Translations under genes and position numbers: made by a program | Assembly (NCBI RefSeq): GCF_030409875.1 | Contig: NZ_JAUFQR010000001.1 | Span: 4,464,001 to 4,528,000 of the forward strand | Reading direction: 5' to 3' | Source: Chryseobacterium tructae | Lineage (GTDB): Bacteria > Bacteroidota > Bacteroidia > Flavobacteriales > Weeksellaceae | DNA length: 64,000 nt | Shown: piece after piece, positions 54,117-63,846 of the stretch | Numbering within the stretch: position 1 is the stretch's first letter | How the letters are laid out: the number at the start of each line of letters is the position of its first letter | The notes under the pieces: model-generated | Told to the model about the DNA's origin: nothing | The model's database searches: none | What the model saw: the letters and a program-made list of their open reading frames with translations, nothing else

Positions 54117-54989
54117 ATGAAAAAGATATTGGTTGTCGGCTTAATGATGTCGAGTTTTGTTTTCGGACAGAAAAAAGATTCTTTACTGGTAGAAAATAAT
54201 GCAGACCTGTTTAAAACTCCTGTTTCCAAGAAACCGGAACCTTTAAGCAAAAAAGGTCAGATGTTTGCTTTTTATGGATGGAACAGAGCAGCATTTAGTA
54301 ATTCTGATATTCGTTTTAAAGGAAATGGATATGATTTTCAACTGAATAATGTAACTGCTCAGGATAGACCTACCAAATTTGGACTTGTTTATTTTGATCC
54401 AAGTTGGTTTACTGTGACCCAGTATAATTTCAGAATAGGATATTTTATTAAAGATAATTTAGCGCTTGTTTTAGGGATTGATCACATGAAATATGTGATG
54501 GATCAGGATCAAACCGTTAACTTTAAAGGACATATCTCAGATCCTGAATATGCAGCCATGGTACAGAACGGGCAAGTAAACCTTGCAGATGAAAAGTTCC
54601 TTACTTTTGAACATACAGATGGGCTTAACTATGAAAACTTAGGTCTTGAAAAATATCAGAGTATTATCAACAAGAAAAATGTTGATTTGGTTTGGTCTTA
54701 TGGAGCCGGTATCGGATTTATGTTCCCAAAAAGTAATGTAAAACTTTTTGGAAATGAAAGAAGCGACCGTTTCCACGTTGCGGGTATGGGGACTGATGTA
54801 AGAGCCAGTCTTAACTTAGTACTTTGGGATCATGTAATGGTAAGAGTAGAAGGAAAAGCCGGTTATATCAATATGTGGGACATTAAAACTACATTGAATA
54901 ACAAGCCAGACAAAGCGCAGCAGGATTTTGTTTTCGGACAAGTGATGGCTGGAATTGGATATACATTTAATACAAAGAAATATAAATAA
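54117..54989 (+). CDS. Outer-membrane-like protein inserted in the nuo operon
   Basis: Protein of 290 residues with a signal peptide ending SFVFGQ, then beta-strand-rich sequence with aromatic girdles (FYGWNRAAFSNSDIRFKGNG, FDPSWFTVTQYNFRIGYF, AGYINMWDIKT) and a final strand ending TFNTKKYK, as in outer-membrane beta barrels. It lies between nuoF and nuoG with only five bases before it and 41 after, in the same direction. Complex I is in the inner membrane, so the role is unclear; perhaps a flavobacterial gene captured by the operon. Confidence 0.8.
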   Translation: MKKILVVGLMMSSFVFGQKKDSLLVENNADLFKTPVSKKPEPLSKKGQMFAFYGWNRAAFSNSDIRFKGNGYDFQLNNVTAQDRPTKFGLVYFDPSWFTVTQYNFRIGYFIKDNLALVLGIDHMKYVMDQDQTVNFKGHISDPEYAAMVQNGQVNLADEKFLTFEHTDGLNYENLGLEKYQSIINKKNVDLVWSYGAGIGFMFPKSNVKLFGNERSDRFHVAGMGTDVRASLNLVLWDHVMVRVEGKAGYINMWDIKTTLNNKPDKAQQDFVFGQVMAGIGYTFNTKKYK

Positions 54990-54990
54990 C

Positions 54991-55027
54991 AAAGCCTATT
55001 GCTTAACGCATAAAGCTTAAAGCATAC
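54991..55027. repeat. Word-repeat spacer, family A
   Basis: AAAGCCTATTGCTTAACGC then ATAAAGCTTAAAGC; related to 50770-50831. Confidence 0.5.
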
Positions 55028-55030
55028 AAT

Positions 55031-56029
55031 ATGAGCGAAGAAGTTAAAAAATTCAAAATAACTATAGACGGACAGACTGCTGAAGTTTTGCCTGGTACTT
55101 CTATTTTGGAAGCTGCAAGACAAATCGGAGGTAAATCTGTACCTCCTGCGATGTGTTACTACAGCAAATTAGAAACCAGTGGCGGAAGATGCAGAACTTG
55201 TCTTGTAGAAGTTTCTAAAGGATCTGAAGCAGATCCACGTCCTATGCCGAAATTGGTAGCAAGCTGCAGAACAAACGTAATGGACGGTATGGAAGTTAAA
55301 AACCTTACTTCTGAGAAAGCTCAGGAAGGAAGAAAAGCGGTAACCGAATTCTTATTGGTTAATCACCCGCTAGACTGTCCTGTTTGTGATCAGGCTGGTG
55401 AATGTCATCTTCAGGATCTTGGATATGAGCACGGAAACCTTGAAACTAGAACAGAATTCGAAAGAAATACTTACGAAGCTGATGATCTGGGACCGAACAT
55501 CAAACTGAACATGAACCGTTGTATTCTTTGTGCAAGATGTGTATTAGCTGCCAACCAACTAACAGGTGAAAGAGAGCACGGTATTCTTTTCAGAGGAGAT
55601 CATGCTGAAATTTCTACCTATTTAAATAAAGCTTTGGATAATGACTTCATTGGAAATGTTATCGACGTTTGTCCTGTAGGAGCATTAACAGACAGAACAT
55701 CCCGTTTTGCAAGCAGAGTGTGGTTCACAAAACCAATGAACGCTTCTTGTAAATGTGATAAATGTTCAGGAAAAACGGTAGTTTGGATGAAAGGTGATGA
55801 AATCGTAAGAGTAACTGCAAGAAAAGACCAGTGGGGTGAAGTTGAAGAATTCATCTGTGATACATGTCGTTTCGAAAGAAAAGCATTGTCAGACTGGAAC
55901 ATCGAAGGTCCTAGACATATCGACAGACACTCTGTAATTTCACTTAATCATTACCAGAAGCCAAAAGACGAATTGATAATGATTGATAATCCTGATGCGA
56001 AGGAAATCAGTGAAAAAGACGAAAAATAA
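55031..56029 (+). CDS. nuoG: NADH-quinone oxidoreductase subunit G, short form
   Basis: Protein of 332 residues. N-terminal [2Fe-2S] site CYYSKLETSGGRCRTCLVEV near 37-56, [4Fe-4S] site HPLDCPVCDQAGECHLQD, the ferredoxin-like cysteines CILCARCVLA and VIDVCPVGAL, and a terminal CKCDKCSGKTVVW region with CDTCRFERKAL. It lacks the long molybdopterin-like C-terminal domain of other NuoG (about 700-900 residues), as is common in flavobacteria. Complete here because the stop is followed by nuoH. Confidence 0.94.
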   Translation: MSEEVKKFKITIDGQTAEVLPGTSILEAARQIGGKSVPPAMCYYSKLETSGGRCRTCLVEVSKGSEADPRPMPKLVASCRTNVMDGMEVKNLTSEKAQEGRKAVTEFLLVNHPLDCPVCDQAGECHLQDLGYEHGNLETRTEFERNTYEADDLGPNIKLNMNRCILCARCVLAANQLTGEREHGILFRGDHAEISTYLNKALDNDFIGNVIDVCPVGALTDRTSRFASRVWFTKPMNASCKCDKCSGKTVVWMKGDEIVRVTARKDQWGEVEEFICDTCRFERKALSDWNIEGPRHIDRHSVISLNHYQKPKDELIMIDNPDAKEISEKDEK

Positions 56030-56049
56030 TTTTAATAAAGACAATTAGA

Positions 56050-56112
56050 TCTCAGACACAAGACATCAGACTTAACCTCATATCTAGTATCTGACATCTC
56101 ACATCTAAAAAT
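56050..56112. repeat. Word-repeat spacer, family B
   Basis: AGATCTCAGACACAAGACA, then CATATCTAGTATCTGACATC and TCACATCTAAAAATCTTT. Same words as 52075-52160. Confidence 0.5.
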
Positions 56113-56125
56113 CTTTAAAACAAAA

Positions 56126-57190
56126 ATGGATTTACTTACATTTAAACTTATACTTGTACTAGCACTTTTCCTGCTTTCTTTAACGATTGCAGCCTACTCT
56201 ACCTGGGCAGAAAGAAAAGTAGCCTCTATCATGCAGGATAGAATTGGGCCTAACAGAGCTGGGCCTTTCGGATTATTGCAACCTCTTGCTGATGGTGGTA
56301 AATTCTTCTTTAAGGAAGACTTTACTCCTGCCAATGCTGAAAAATTTCTTTTCGTATTGGGTCCAGCTTTAGTAATGTTTATTTCATTAATCACGGGGGC
56401 AGTTATTCCTTGGGGTAAAAGTTTAAATATTGCAGGTACTTCTTTTGATCTTCAGGTGGCTAACATTGACGTTGGTGTACTTTTCATCATCGGAATGGCT
56501 TCCATTGGTGTTTATGGAATCATGATCGGAGGTTGGGCTTCGAACAACAAATATTCATTACTAGGTGCTATTCGTGCCTCTTCTCAGATGATTTCTTATG
56601 AATTGGCAATGGGACTGGCGCTTCTTTCTATCATTATGATGTCTGGAAGCTTAGATTTGAAAGTAATTACTGAAAGCCAAACTACTGGAAAATTATGGGG
56701 AATCATTCCTTGGGTTTCTGGTATGAACTGGAATATTTTCTATCAGCCAATTGCTTTCCTTGTATTTTTTGTAGCAGCTTTAGCCGAAACAAACAGACAC
56801 CCGTTCGATTTACCTGAATGTGAATCTGAATTGGTAACAGGATACTCTACAGAATACTCTTCCATGAAATTAGGTTTATATATGTTCGGTGAATACGTGA
56901 ACATGTTTATTTCTAATGCTTTCATGGTTGTTCTTTTCTTCGGAGGTTATAATTATCCTGGTATTGAATGGGTAACTCAGAACTGGGGAGAAAACGTTGC
57001 AGGAATCTTAAGTATCGTTGCATTCTTAACGAAGACTGTCATCGGAATCTTGATCTTCATGTGGATCAGATGGACACTTCCAAGATTCAGATATGACCAA
57101 TTAATGCACTTAGGATGGAAAACATTAATCCCGATGGCATTGGTAAACCTATTAATTACAGGAGCTGTAATTTTAGCGTTTGCAAACTAA
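56126..57190 (+). CDS. nuoH: NADH-quinone oxidoreductase subunit H
   Basis: Protein of 354 residues with eight membrane helices. Signature WAERKVASIMQDRIGPNRAG near 28-47 and LAETNRHPFDLPECESELV near 220-238, which line the quinone channel. Membrane arm, next to the quinone site. Length normal. Confidence 0.97.
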   Translation: MDLLTFKLILVLALFLLSLTIAAYSTWAERKVASIMQDRIGPNRAGPFGLLQPLADGGKFFFKEDFTPANAEKFLFVLGPALVMFISLITGAVIPWGKSLNIAGTSFDLQVANIDVGVLFIIGMASIGVYGIMIGGWASNNKYSLLGAIRASSQMISYELAMGLALLSIIMMSGSLDLKVITESQTTGKLWGIIPWVSGMNWNIFYQPIAFLVFFVAALAETNRHPFDLPECESELVTGYSTEYSSMKLGLYMFGEYVNMFISNAFMVVLFFGGYNYPGIEWVTQNWGENVAGILSIVAFLTKTVIGILIFMWIRWTLPRFRYDQLMHLGWKTLIPMALVNLLITGAVILAFAN

Positions 57191-57289
57191 GAAAATTTGA
57201 AAATGAGCTGATTTGAAAATTTGATAATGAAATCAAAGTTTTATCTTTAGCCTATCATATTCAATCATCAATATTAAATAATTAAGATA

Positions 57290-57338
57290 GCAGACAAGAT
57301 TAGTCTAAAATCTGGTGTCTAACATCTAATATCTATAA
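57290..57338. repeat. Word-repeat spacer, family B
   Basis: AATCTGGTGTCTAACATCT then AATATCTATAATT after AGCAGACAAGATTAGTC. Confidence 0.5.
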
Positions 57339-57342
57339 TTAA

Positions 57343-57900
57343 ATGAAACTTACAAACAGATCAAAAGTTGTTTCCAATAAGGAAATGACCCTTGCTGAAA
57401 AAATCTACTTGCCTGCGATCTTTACAGGGATGGGGATTACATTTAAGCATGCTGTAAGAACCGTGATAAAGGGTGCTCCCGCAGTATATTCGTATCCGGA
57501 AGTACAGAAACCAAGAACTACCATCTGGAGAGGTCAGCACGTTTTGAAAAGAGACGAGGAAGGCAGAGAAAGATGTACTGCTTGCGGACTTTGTGCGGTA
57601 GCTTGTCCTGCAGAAGCCATTACGATGACTGCTGCTGAAAGAACTAAAGAGGAAAAAGGACTTTACAGAGAAGAAAAATACGCTTCAGTATATGAAATCA
57701 ATATGCTAAGATGTATTTTCTGTGGAATGTGTGAAGAGGCTTGTCCTAAATCGGCCATTTATCTTACCGATAGATTGGTAGACGTAGAAACCAACAGAGG
57801 TTCTTTCATTTACGGAAAAGATAAATTAGTTGAAAAAATAAATGAAAGGATTGACATCACGACAAGACAATCCGAGAAACAAAAAAATGCGGTAAAATAA
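57343..57900 (+). CDS. nuoI: NADH-quinone oxidoreductase subunit I
   Basis: Protein of 185 residues. Two [4Fe-4S] motifs CTACGLCAVACPAEAI near 80-95 and CIFCGMCEEACPKSAI near 126-141 (N6a and N6b). Its stop and the nuoJ start share bases (TAATG). Confidence 0.97.
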   Translation: MKLTNRSKVVSNKEMTLAEKIYLPAIFTGMGITFKHAVRTVIKGAPAVYSYPEVQKPRTTIWRGQHVLKRDEEGRERCTACGLCAVACPAEAITMTAAERTKEEKGLYREEKYASVYEINMLRCIFCGMCEEACPKSAIYLTDRLVDVETNRGSFIYGKDKLVEKINERIDITTRQSEKQKNAVK

Positions 57901-58397
57901 TGGATCAGTTTTTATTTTTCTTGGTGGCGTTTTTAGCAGTGTCAAGTGCGGTGTATTTCGTATTTGCAAAAAATCCTTTATATGCTATTTTGTCATTAAT
58001 TGTTACGATGTTTTCAATTGCCGGAATGTACATTCTTTTGAATGCTCAATTCTTAGCAATTATCCAGATCATAGTGTACGCAGGTGCCATCATGGTACTT
58101 TTCCTTTACATCCTTATGATGCTTAACCTTAATAAAGCAGACGAAAGTAAGAAGGGTAATACTTTAAAATTTATTGGAGTTTTTACGGCAGGTCTTCTTT
58201 TAGTTGGAGTTTTAGGGGTATTCAGAGGAGTTCAGCAAAACCATATTGTAGTAGAGAATGTAGACAGAAGTGTTGGTCTTACTAAAAATCTGGGTAGACT
58301 TTTGTTTAATGAATATGTTTTACCGTTTGAGCTTGCTTCTATCCTGATTTTAGCAGGTATTGTAGGCGCGGTATTAATCGGTAAAAAAGATTTATAA
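57900..58397 (+). CDS. nuoJ: NADH-quinone oxidoreductase subunit J
   Basis: Protein of 165 residues with five membrane helices and the conserved helix three AIIQIIVYAGAIMVLFLYIL near 54-73. Overlaps nuoI by one base. Membrane arm. Confidence 0.96.
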   Translation: MDQFLFFLVAFLAVSSAVYFVFAKNPLYAILSLIVTMFSIAGMYILLNAQFLAIIQIIVYAGAIMVLFLYILMMLNLNKADESKKGNTLKFIGVFTAGLLLVGVLGVFRGVQQNHIVVENVDRSVGLTKNLGRLLFNEYVLPFELASILILAGIVGAVLIGKKDL

Positions 58398-58401
58398 AAT
58401 T

Positions 58402-58731
58402 ATGGGAGAAGTAAATACATTTATACAAAGCATCCCTTTGGACTACTTCATTATCCTTTGTTCAGTATTGTTCTGCTTAGGAGTGATGGGAGTATTGCTT
58501 AGAAAAAATGCTATTGTGATTCTAGGCTGTGTAGAGCTTATGCTTAACTCTGTAAACCTTTTATTGGCTGCTTTTTCAGCATACAAAGGGAATGGAGACG
58601 GACAGCTTTTAGTGTTCTTCATTATGGTGGTTGCAGCTGCTGAAGTAGCGGTAGGTCTGGCAATTATTGCTATGCTGTATAGAAATACCCGTTCTGTAGA
58701 TGTTAGTATATTTAATAAATTAAGAGGATAA
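58402..58731 (+). CDS. nuoK: NADH-quinone oxidoreductase subunit K
   Basis: Protein of 109 residues, three helices, with the conserved glutamates in GCVELMLNSVNLLL near 38-51 and MVVAAAEVAVGLAIIAML near 75-92. Membrane arm proton channel. Four bases after nuoJ. Confidence 0.96.
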   Translation: MGEVNTFIQSIPLDYFIILCSVLFCLGVMGVLLRKNAIVILGCVELMLNSVNLLLAAFSAYKGNGDGQLLVFFIMVVAAAEVAVGLAIIAMLYRNTRSVDVSIFNKLRG

Positions 58732-58733
58732 GA

Positions 58734-60647
58734 ATGGAGAATTTAGTATATGCAATAGTACTTTTACCACTTTTAGGGTTTCTTATAAACGGTTTATTCG
58801 GAAAAAATCTTCCAAAAATAGTGGTGGGTTCTTTGGCTACGGCAATGGTTTTCGGATCATTCTGTATCGCTGTAAGTCTTTTCATGAATTTCAATTCTGA
58901 AAGCCAGCCTGTAATCGTAAAAGCTTTTGAATGGTTTAGAGTAAATGGTATTCAAATCAATTTTGGGTTCCAAATCGATCAGCTATCTTTAATGATGGTC
59001 ATGATCATCACGGGTATCGGTTCACTGATCCACTTATACTCTATCGGATATATGAGTCATGACAAAGGATTCTATAAGTTCTTTACTTATCTGAATCTTT
59101 TCATCTTCTCTATGTTACTTTTAGTAATGGGAAGCAACTACCTTATCTTGTTCATTGGATGGGAAGGTGTAGGTCTTTGTTCTTACCTATTGATCGGATT
59201 CTGGTATACCAACGAAGAATACGGTAAAGCGGCAAGAAAAGCTTTCATCATGAACAGAATTGGTGACCTTGCGTTATTGATCGGTATCTTCATGATCGCT
59301 GCTCAGACCAATGCTGTAGATTATCTTTCTGTAGCAGAAAACGCTTCAAAATTTGAATTAGACGGAACAGTGATTATCTTTATCACAGCGAGTTTATTCA
59401 TCGGTGCTACCGGTAAATCGGCTCAGGTTCCATTATATACATGGTTACCGGATGCGATGGCTGGACCAACTCCTGTTTCTGCGTTAATTCACGCAGCAAC
59501 GATGGTAACAGCGGGTATCTACTTAGTAGTAAGATCCAACTTCTTATTTACTTTAGCCCCTACGGTACAAGGAGGAATTTTATTCATCGGATTCTTAACT
59601 GCAGCTTTAGCAGGGTTCTATGCACTACGTCAGAACGACATCAAAAAAGTATTGGCATACTCTACTGTTTCACAACTTGGGTTTATGTTCATCGCTTTAG
59701 GTCTTGGAGCGTATACAACAGCTATGTTCCACGTAATGACACACGCTTTCTTTAAAGCTTTATTATTCTTAGGTGCAGGTTCTGTAATCCACGCTATGAG
59801 CAACGAGCAGGATATGCGTTTCATGGGAGGTCTTAAAAAATATATTCCTCTTACCCACGCTACATTCCTGATCGGAACATTAGCCATTTCAGGTTTCCCT
59901 TTATTATCAGGGATGATCTCTAAAGACGAAATTTTAGTAGCAGCTTTCGCTAAAAATCCTATTTATTGGGTAATCTTATTTGTTTTAGCGGCAATGACTG
60001 CAACGTATATGTTCAGACTATATTACCTGACTTTCCATGGAGAGTTCAGAGGTACTGAAGAGCAAAAACACCACTTACATGAAAGCCCTACTAATATGAC
60101 ATTACCATTGATCGTATTGGCTATCCTTTCTGTTGTTGGAGGTTTCATCAACTTGCCACACTTCATCGGTCACGGACACTATGCTAAATTGATGGAATGG
60201 TTAAAGCCTGTTCTTACGGAACAAAGCTACAGCCAGATGGAAGCTACTCTTTCAGGAGTACCTTTTAACACTGAAATGATCTTATTAGCAGCGACAGTAT
60301 TAATGTTCTTCTCTGTATGGTTTATCGTAAGAAATACCTACGTGAAAAAGAAAAAAATGGCTGTGGCAGAAGAAAGCTATACCGGATGGGAAAAGCTTTC
60401 TGCTAAAAAACTATATGTAGACGAACTTTACAACGCATTGATTGTAAAAACTGTTGAAGGATTAGGACGCGGAGGAAAGATGTTTGATAAGGGTATCTTA
60501 GACCGTTTTGTAAACTTTGTAGGTGATGGTGCTGAAGACAGCGGTAAAGCTATGAAGCGTGTACAAAACGGAAATGTAGAGACGTATATTCTTATCATGT
60601 CTTTAGCTGTGGGAATTATATTAATTGTTAACTTTTTATTACAATAA
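58734..60647 (+). CDS. nuoL: NADH-quinone oxidoreductase subunit L
   Basis: Protein of 637 residues, antiporter-like subunit: GWEGVGLCSYLLIGFW near 141-156, TGKSAQVPLYTWLPDAMAGP near 229-248 with the proton-path lysine, ALIHAATMVTAGIYLV and a C-terminal lateral helix. Pumps protons in the membrane arm. Confidence 0.97.
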   Translation: MENLVYAIVLLPLLGFLINGLFGKNLPKIVVGSLATAMVFGSFCIAVSLFMNFNSESQPVIVKAFEWFRVNGIQINFGFQIDQLSLMMVMIITGIGSLIHLYSIGYMSHDKGFYKFFTYLNLFIFSMLLLVMGSNYLILFIGWEGVGLCSYLLIGFWYTNEEYGKAARKAFIMNRIGDLALLIGIFMIAAQTNAVDYLSVAENASKFELDGTVIIFITASLFIGATGKSAQVPLYTWLPDAMAGPTPVSALIHAATMVTAGIYLVVRSNFLFTLAPTVQGGILFIGFLTAALAGFYALRQNDIKKVLAYSTVSQLGFMFIALGLGAYTTAMFHVMTHAFFKALLFLGAGSVIHAMSNEQDMRFMGGLKKYIPLTHATFLIGTLAISGFPLLSGMISKDEILVAAFAKNPIYWVILFVLAAMTATYMFRLYYLTFHGEFRGTEEQKHHLHESPTNMTLPLIVLAILSVVGGFINLPHFIGHGHYAKLMEWLKPVLTEQSYSQMEATLSGVPFNTEMILLAATVLMFFSVWFIVRNTYVKKKKMAVAEESYTGWEKLSAKKLYVDELYNALIVKTVEGLGRGGKMFDKGILDRFVNFVGDGAEDSGKAMKRVQNGNVETYILIMSLAVGIILIVNFLLQ

Positions 60648-60649
60648 TA

Positions 60650-62143
60650 ATGTCTTGTTTATTATTAACATTATTACTATTACCTCTAGTAGGTTCGGGA
60701 TTAGTTTTTGCATGGAAGAGTAATTCCAGCAAATATTTGGCACTAGGAATTGCATTGGTACAAATGCTCCTTACGTTCTATATACTTTCGGATTTTGATT
60801 TTACTCCGACAGTAGACAGCGTATTGCAGCATGAGATCAATTATCCGTGGTCACAATTTATGAAGGGCTCTCTTCACTTCGGTATCGATGGAATGAGCAT
60901 GCTTCTTTTATTGCTGACTAACATCTTAGCGCCAATCATCATTTTATCTTCTTTCAATGAAAGTGTAAACTACAGAAATACATTCTACGGATTGATTCTG
61001 TTGATGCAATTCGGTCTTGTAGGAGTATTTACTTCTTTAGACGGATTATTGTTCTACATTTTTTGGGAAGTAACTTTGATTCCAATTTGGTTTATTGCCG
61101 GACTTTGGGGACAAGAGAATAAAAGGTTCGAATTCACTACGAAATTCTTCGTATATACATTCGTTGGATCTTTATTTATGTTAGCCGGATTGATCTATGT
61201 GTACAACCATTCTGCATCATTCGCTTTAACAGATCTATACAATGCGCAACTTAACGAAGTACAGCAGACTGTGGTATTCTGGTTCATTTTCTTTGCTTTT
61301 GCAGTGAAATTACCGGTATTCCCTTTTCATACCTGGCAGCCTGATACCTATACCTACTCTCCTACTCAAGGATCGATGTTATTATCAGGGATCATGCTTA
61401 AGATGGCAGTGTATGGGGTAATGCGTTATTTACTTCCAATTACTCCACTTCCTATTGCAGGAATTTCCGGACAGATCGTAATTATCCTTGCCATCGTGGG
61501 AATTGTTCACGGAGCATTGATCGCGATCATCCAGACGGATATGAAGAGAATCATTGCCTATTCATCTTTCTCTCACGTAGGATTGATGGTAGCAGGGATC
61601 TTCGCTTCTGCAGTAGTTACTTTAAGAGGAACTTTCAATGTTGAAGGTGCTGAAGGAGCATTGGTACAGACTTTCGCTCACGGTATCAACGTAGTAGGAT
61701 TATTCTACTGTTGTGATATTTTATACAAGAGATTTAAATCAAGAGACATCAGACAAATGGGTGGTTTAGCTAAGGTAGCCCCTAAGTTTGCCGTTTTATT
61801 CTTGATCATTATATTAGGATCAATGGGAGTTCCATTGACGAATGGATTCATCGGAGAATTTATCCTGTTAAAAGCAGTATATGATTTCAACGGAACAGCA
61901 GCAGTAATTGCTGGTCTTACGGTAATTCTTTGTGCAGTATACTTATTGAGATTCTACGGAAAAGCAATGTTTGGAGAAGGAAATGCAGAAGTGTTAAGCA
62001 CAGCAAAAGATTTATCTGGTGTAGAATTCTCTGTATTGGCGAGTTTAGCGGTTTTTGTGATCTTACTTGGTATTTTCCCACAACCGGTAATCGAAATGGT
62101 GAGTAGTTCAGTGAAGTTTATCTACACGGCAATGGCTAACTAA
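60650..62143 (+). CDS. nuoM: NADH-quinone oxidoreductase subunit M
   Basis: Protein of 497 residues. Antiporter-like motifs FYIFWEVTLIPIWFIAGLWG near 130-149, KLPVFPFHTWQPDTY near 223-237 and RIIAYSSFSHVGLMVAG. Two bases after nuoL. Membrane arm proton channel. Confidence 0.97.
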   Translation: MSCLLLTLLLLPLVGSGLVFAWKSNSSKYLALGIALVQMLLTFYILSDFDFTPTVDSVLQHEINYPWSQFMKGSLHFGIDGMSMLLLLLTNILAPIIILSSFNESVNYRNTFYGLILLMQFGLVGVFTSLDGLLFYIFWEVTLIPIWFIAGLWGQENKRFEFTTKFFVYTFVGSLFMLAGLIYVYNHSASFALTDLYNAQLNEVQQTVVFWFIFFAFAVKLPVFPFHTWQPDTYTYSPTQGSMLLSGIMLKMAVYGVMRYLLPITPLPIAGISGQIVIILAIVGIVHGALIAIIQTDMKRIIAYSSFSHVGLMVAGIFASAVVTLRGTFNVEGAEGALVQTFAHGINVVGLFYCCDILYKRFKSRDIRQMGGLAKVAPKFAVLFLIIILGSMGVPLTNGFIGEFILLKAVYDFNGTAAVIAGLTVILCAVYLLRFYGKAMFGEGNAEVLSTAKDLSGVEFSVLASLAVFVILLGIFPQPVIEMVSSSVKFIYTAMAN

Positions 62144-62149
62144 AAAATT

Positions 62150-62290
62150 AAAAGATTTAAAAATTAAAAAAATAAGAGATTAGAGAGCATAAAGATAAAA
62201 GACGAAGAGATAAGAGACGGTAACTTTTGAACCCGGAACTTTAAGCTCTAACCCTTGAACTTTAAACTTCAGATCTCACATCTCAAATCT
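62150..62290. repeat. Word-repeat spacer between nuoM and nuoN
   Basis: Mixed words: AAGATTTAAAAATTAAAAA, GAGATAAGAGAC, CTTTAAGCTCTAACCCTTG and CAGATCTCACATCTCAAATC (family B). Confidence 0.5.
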
Positions 62291-62295
62291 ATATT

Positions 62296-63675
62296 ATGAG
62301 TGTTTTAATTATTGTTTTCCTAACAGCAGTTATTGCGTTATTTTCAGGAGTTTTCGAACAAGGAAAGTTCGCAAGATACATTGGGATTTTGGGTTTAATC
62401 ATCGCATTGTATGTAAGCTTTATGCCTGAATGTTCGTTCTTCGATCACTACAAGCATATGTATGAATACAGTGCCAATACTGCATTATTTACTAAATTAT
62501 CCATTGTAACAACCTTATTGTTATTCTTCTTGGGAGGTTTTGCATTCAGCAATCACAGAAGCCACCAATCAGAATTATATGCATTGATGCTATTTGCATT
62601 ATGTGGAGGAATTGTACTTTTCGGATACCAGAACTTAGTTACAATGTTCTTAGGTGTTGAAATCCTTTCTATCCCATTATATGTAATGGCTGGTGCCAAC
62701 AAAACAGATCTAAGATCAAACGAAGCTTCAATCAAGTATTTCTTAATGGGTGCATTCGCAACAGGTTTCCTACTTTTCGGGATTGCGTTCATCTATGGAA
62801 GTGCAGGAAGTTTTGATCTCTATAAAATTCATGACTTTGGAGTAGCTAATGCTTCCAACGTAATGTTCATCTTAGGAGTATTGCTTATTCTTTGTGCATT
62901 GGCATTTAAGGTGGCTTTAGCTCCTTTCCATATGTGGAGTCCTGATGTATATGCAGGTTCTCCTTCATTAATCACTGCTTTCATGGCAAGTGTGGTAAAA
63001 ATCTCAGGATTCTTCGCACTATTCAGATTGATGACAATTGGTTTCGCTGGAGTAACTCACGAATGGATTAATGTTTTAGGAGTATTCTTAATCATTACCT
63101 TATTGTTGGCAAACGTTATGGGTCTTGCTCAGACGAATGCAAAAAGAATGTTGGCATACTCTTCAGTTTCTCACGCAGGATACATCGGATTGGTATTCTT
63201 CGGAATGACAAGCCTTTCTACTTATAACTTAGCGTTCTATTTATTCGCTTACTCATTATCTACAGTAGGAGTTTTCATGTGTCTGATCTGGGTAGAGAAA
63301 TTAAAAAGAGAAACTTCTTTCGGAGCTTTCAAAGGATTGGCAAAAACAGAACCTTTATTGGCAACAGCTGCTGCGATCTCTATGCTTTCAATGGCAGGGG
63401 TTCCGTTAACGGCTGGTTTCATGGGGAAATTTGCTTTATTCTCCCAGGCAATGAACGGAGCTGCTTTCTTAGTATTGGTAGCAGTTTTAGGGTCTGCCCT
63501 ATCTATCGCTTACTATTTAAGATTAATCGTCGCGATGTTCTTCTTTAAAGAATCTACATTCAAATCATCAGAAAAGGTAACTCTTACTTATAATATTGTT
63601 GCAGTATTTGTAATTGTAACGATTATCATCTTGGGTGTTTTCCCGGATCTGTTTGCAAAAATGTTCGGATTATAA
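62296..63675 (+). CDS. nuoN: NADH-quinone oxidoreductase subunit N
   Basis: Protein of 459 residues. Antiporter-like: FLGVEILSIPLYVMAGANK near 118-136, ALAFKVALAPFHMWSPDVYA near 200-219 with the channel lysine, and RMLAYSSVSHAGYIGL. Last gene of the operon; a terminator follows at 63699. Confidence 0.96.
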   Translation: MSVLIIVFLTAVIALFSGVFEQGKFARYIGILGLIIALYVSFMPECSFFDHYKHMYEYSANTALFTKLSIVTTLLLFFLGGFAFSNHRSHQSELYALMLFALCGGIVLFGYQNLVTMFLGVEILSIPLYVMAGANKTDLRSNEASIKYFLMGAFATGFLLFGIAFIYGSAGSFDLYKIHDFGVANASNVMFILGVLLILCALAFKVALAPFHMWSPDVYAGSPSLITAFMASVVKISGFFALFRLMTIGFAGVTHEWINVLGVFLIITLLLANVMGLAQTNAKRMLAYSSVSHAGYIGLVFFGMTSLSTYNLAFYLFAYSLSTVGVFMCLIWVEKLKRETSFGAFKGLAKTEPLLATAAAISMLSMAGVPLTAGFMGKFALFSQAMNGAAFLVLVAVLGSALSIAYYLRLIVAMFFFKESTFKSSEKVTLTYNIVAVFVIVTIIILGVFPDLFAKMFGL

Positions 63676-63698
63676 AAAGATAACCTTACAATATCAAA

Positions 63699-63727
63699 AA
63701 CCTTTCAGATGATCTGAAAGGTTTTTT
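63699..63727 (+). terminator. Terminator of the nuo operon
   Basis: AACCTTTCAGA/TCTGAAAGGTT hairpin with loop TGA and further T. Confidence 0.92.
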
Positions 63728-63846
63728 TGTGTATGCACATTTCTTCTCTTGTAAGGAAGATTTTGTTATTTTTACAAGAGAAAGAGTTTGATTTAGCTTA
63801 GTATAAAAGCTATTTTATTCAAAAAAATAATTACCCCAATCATTTT

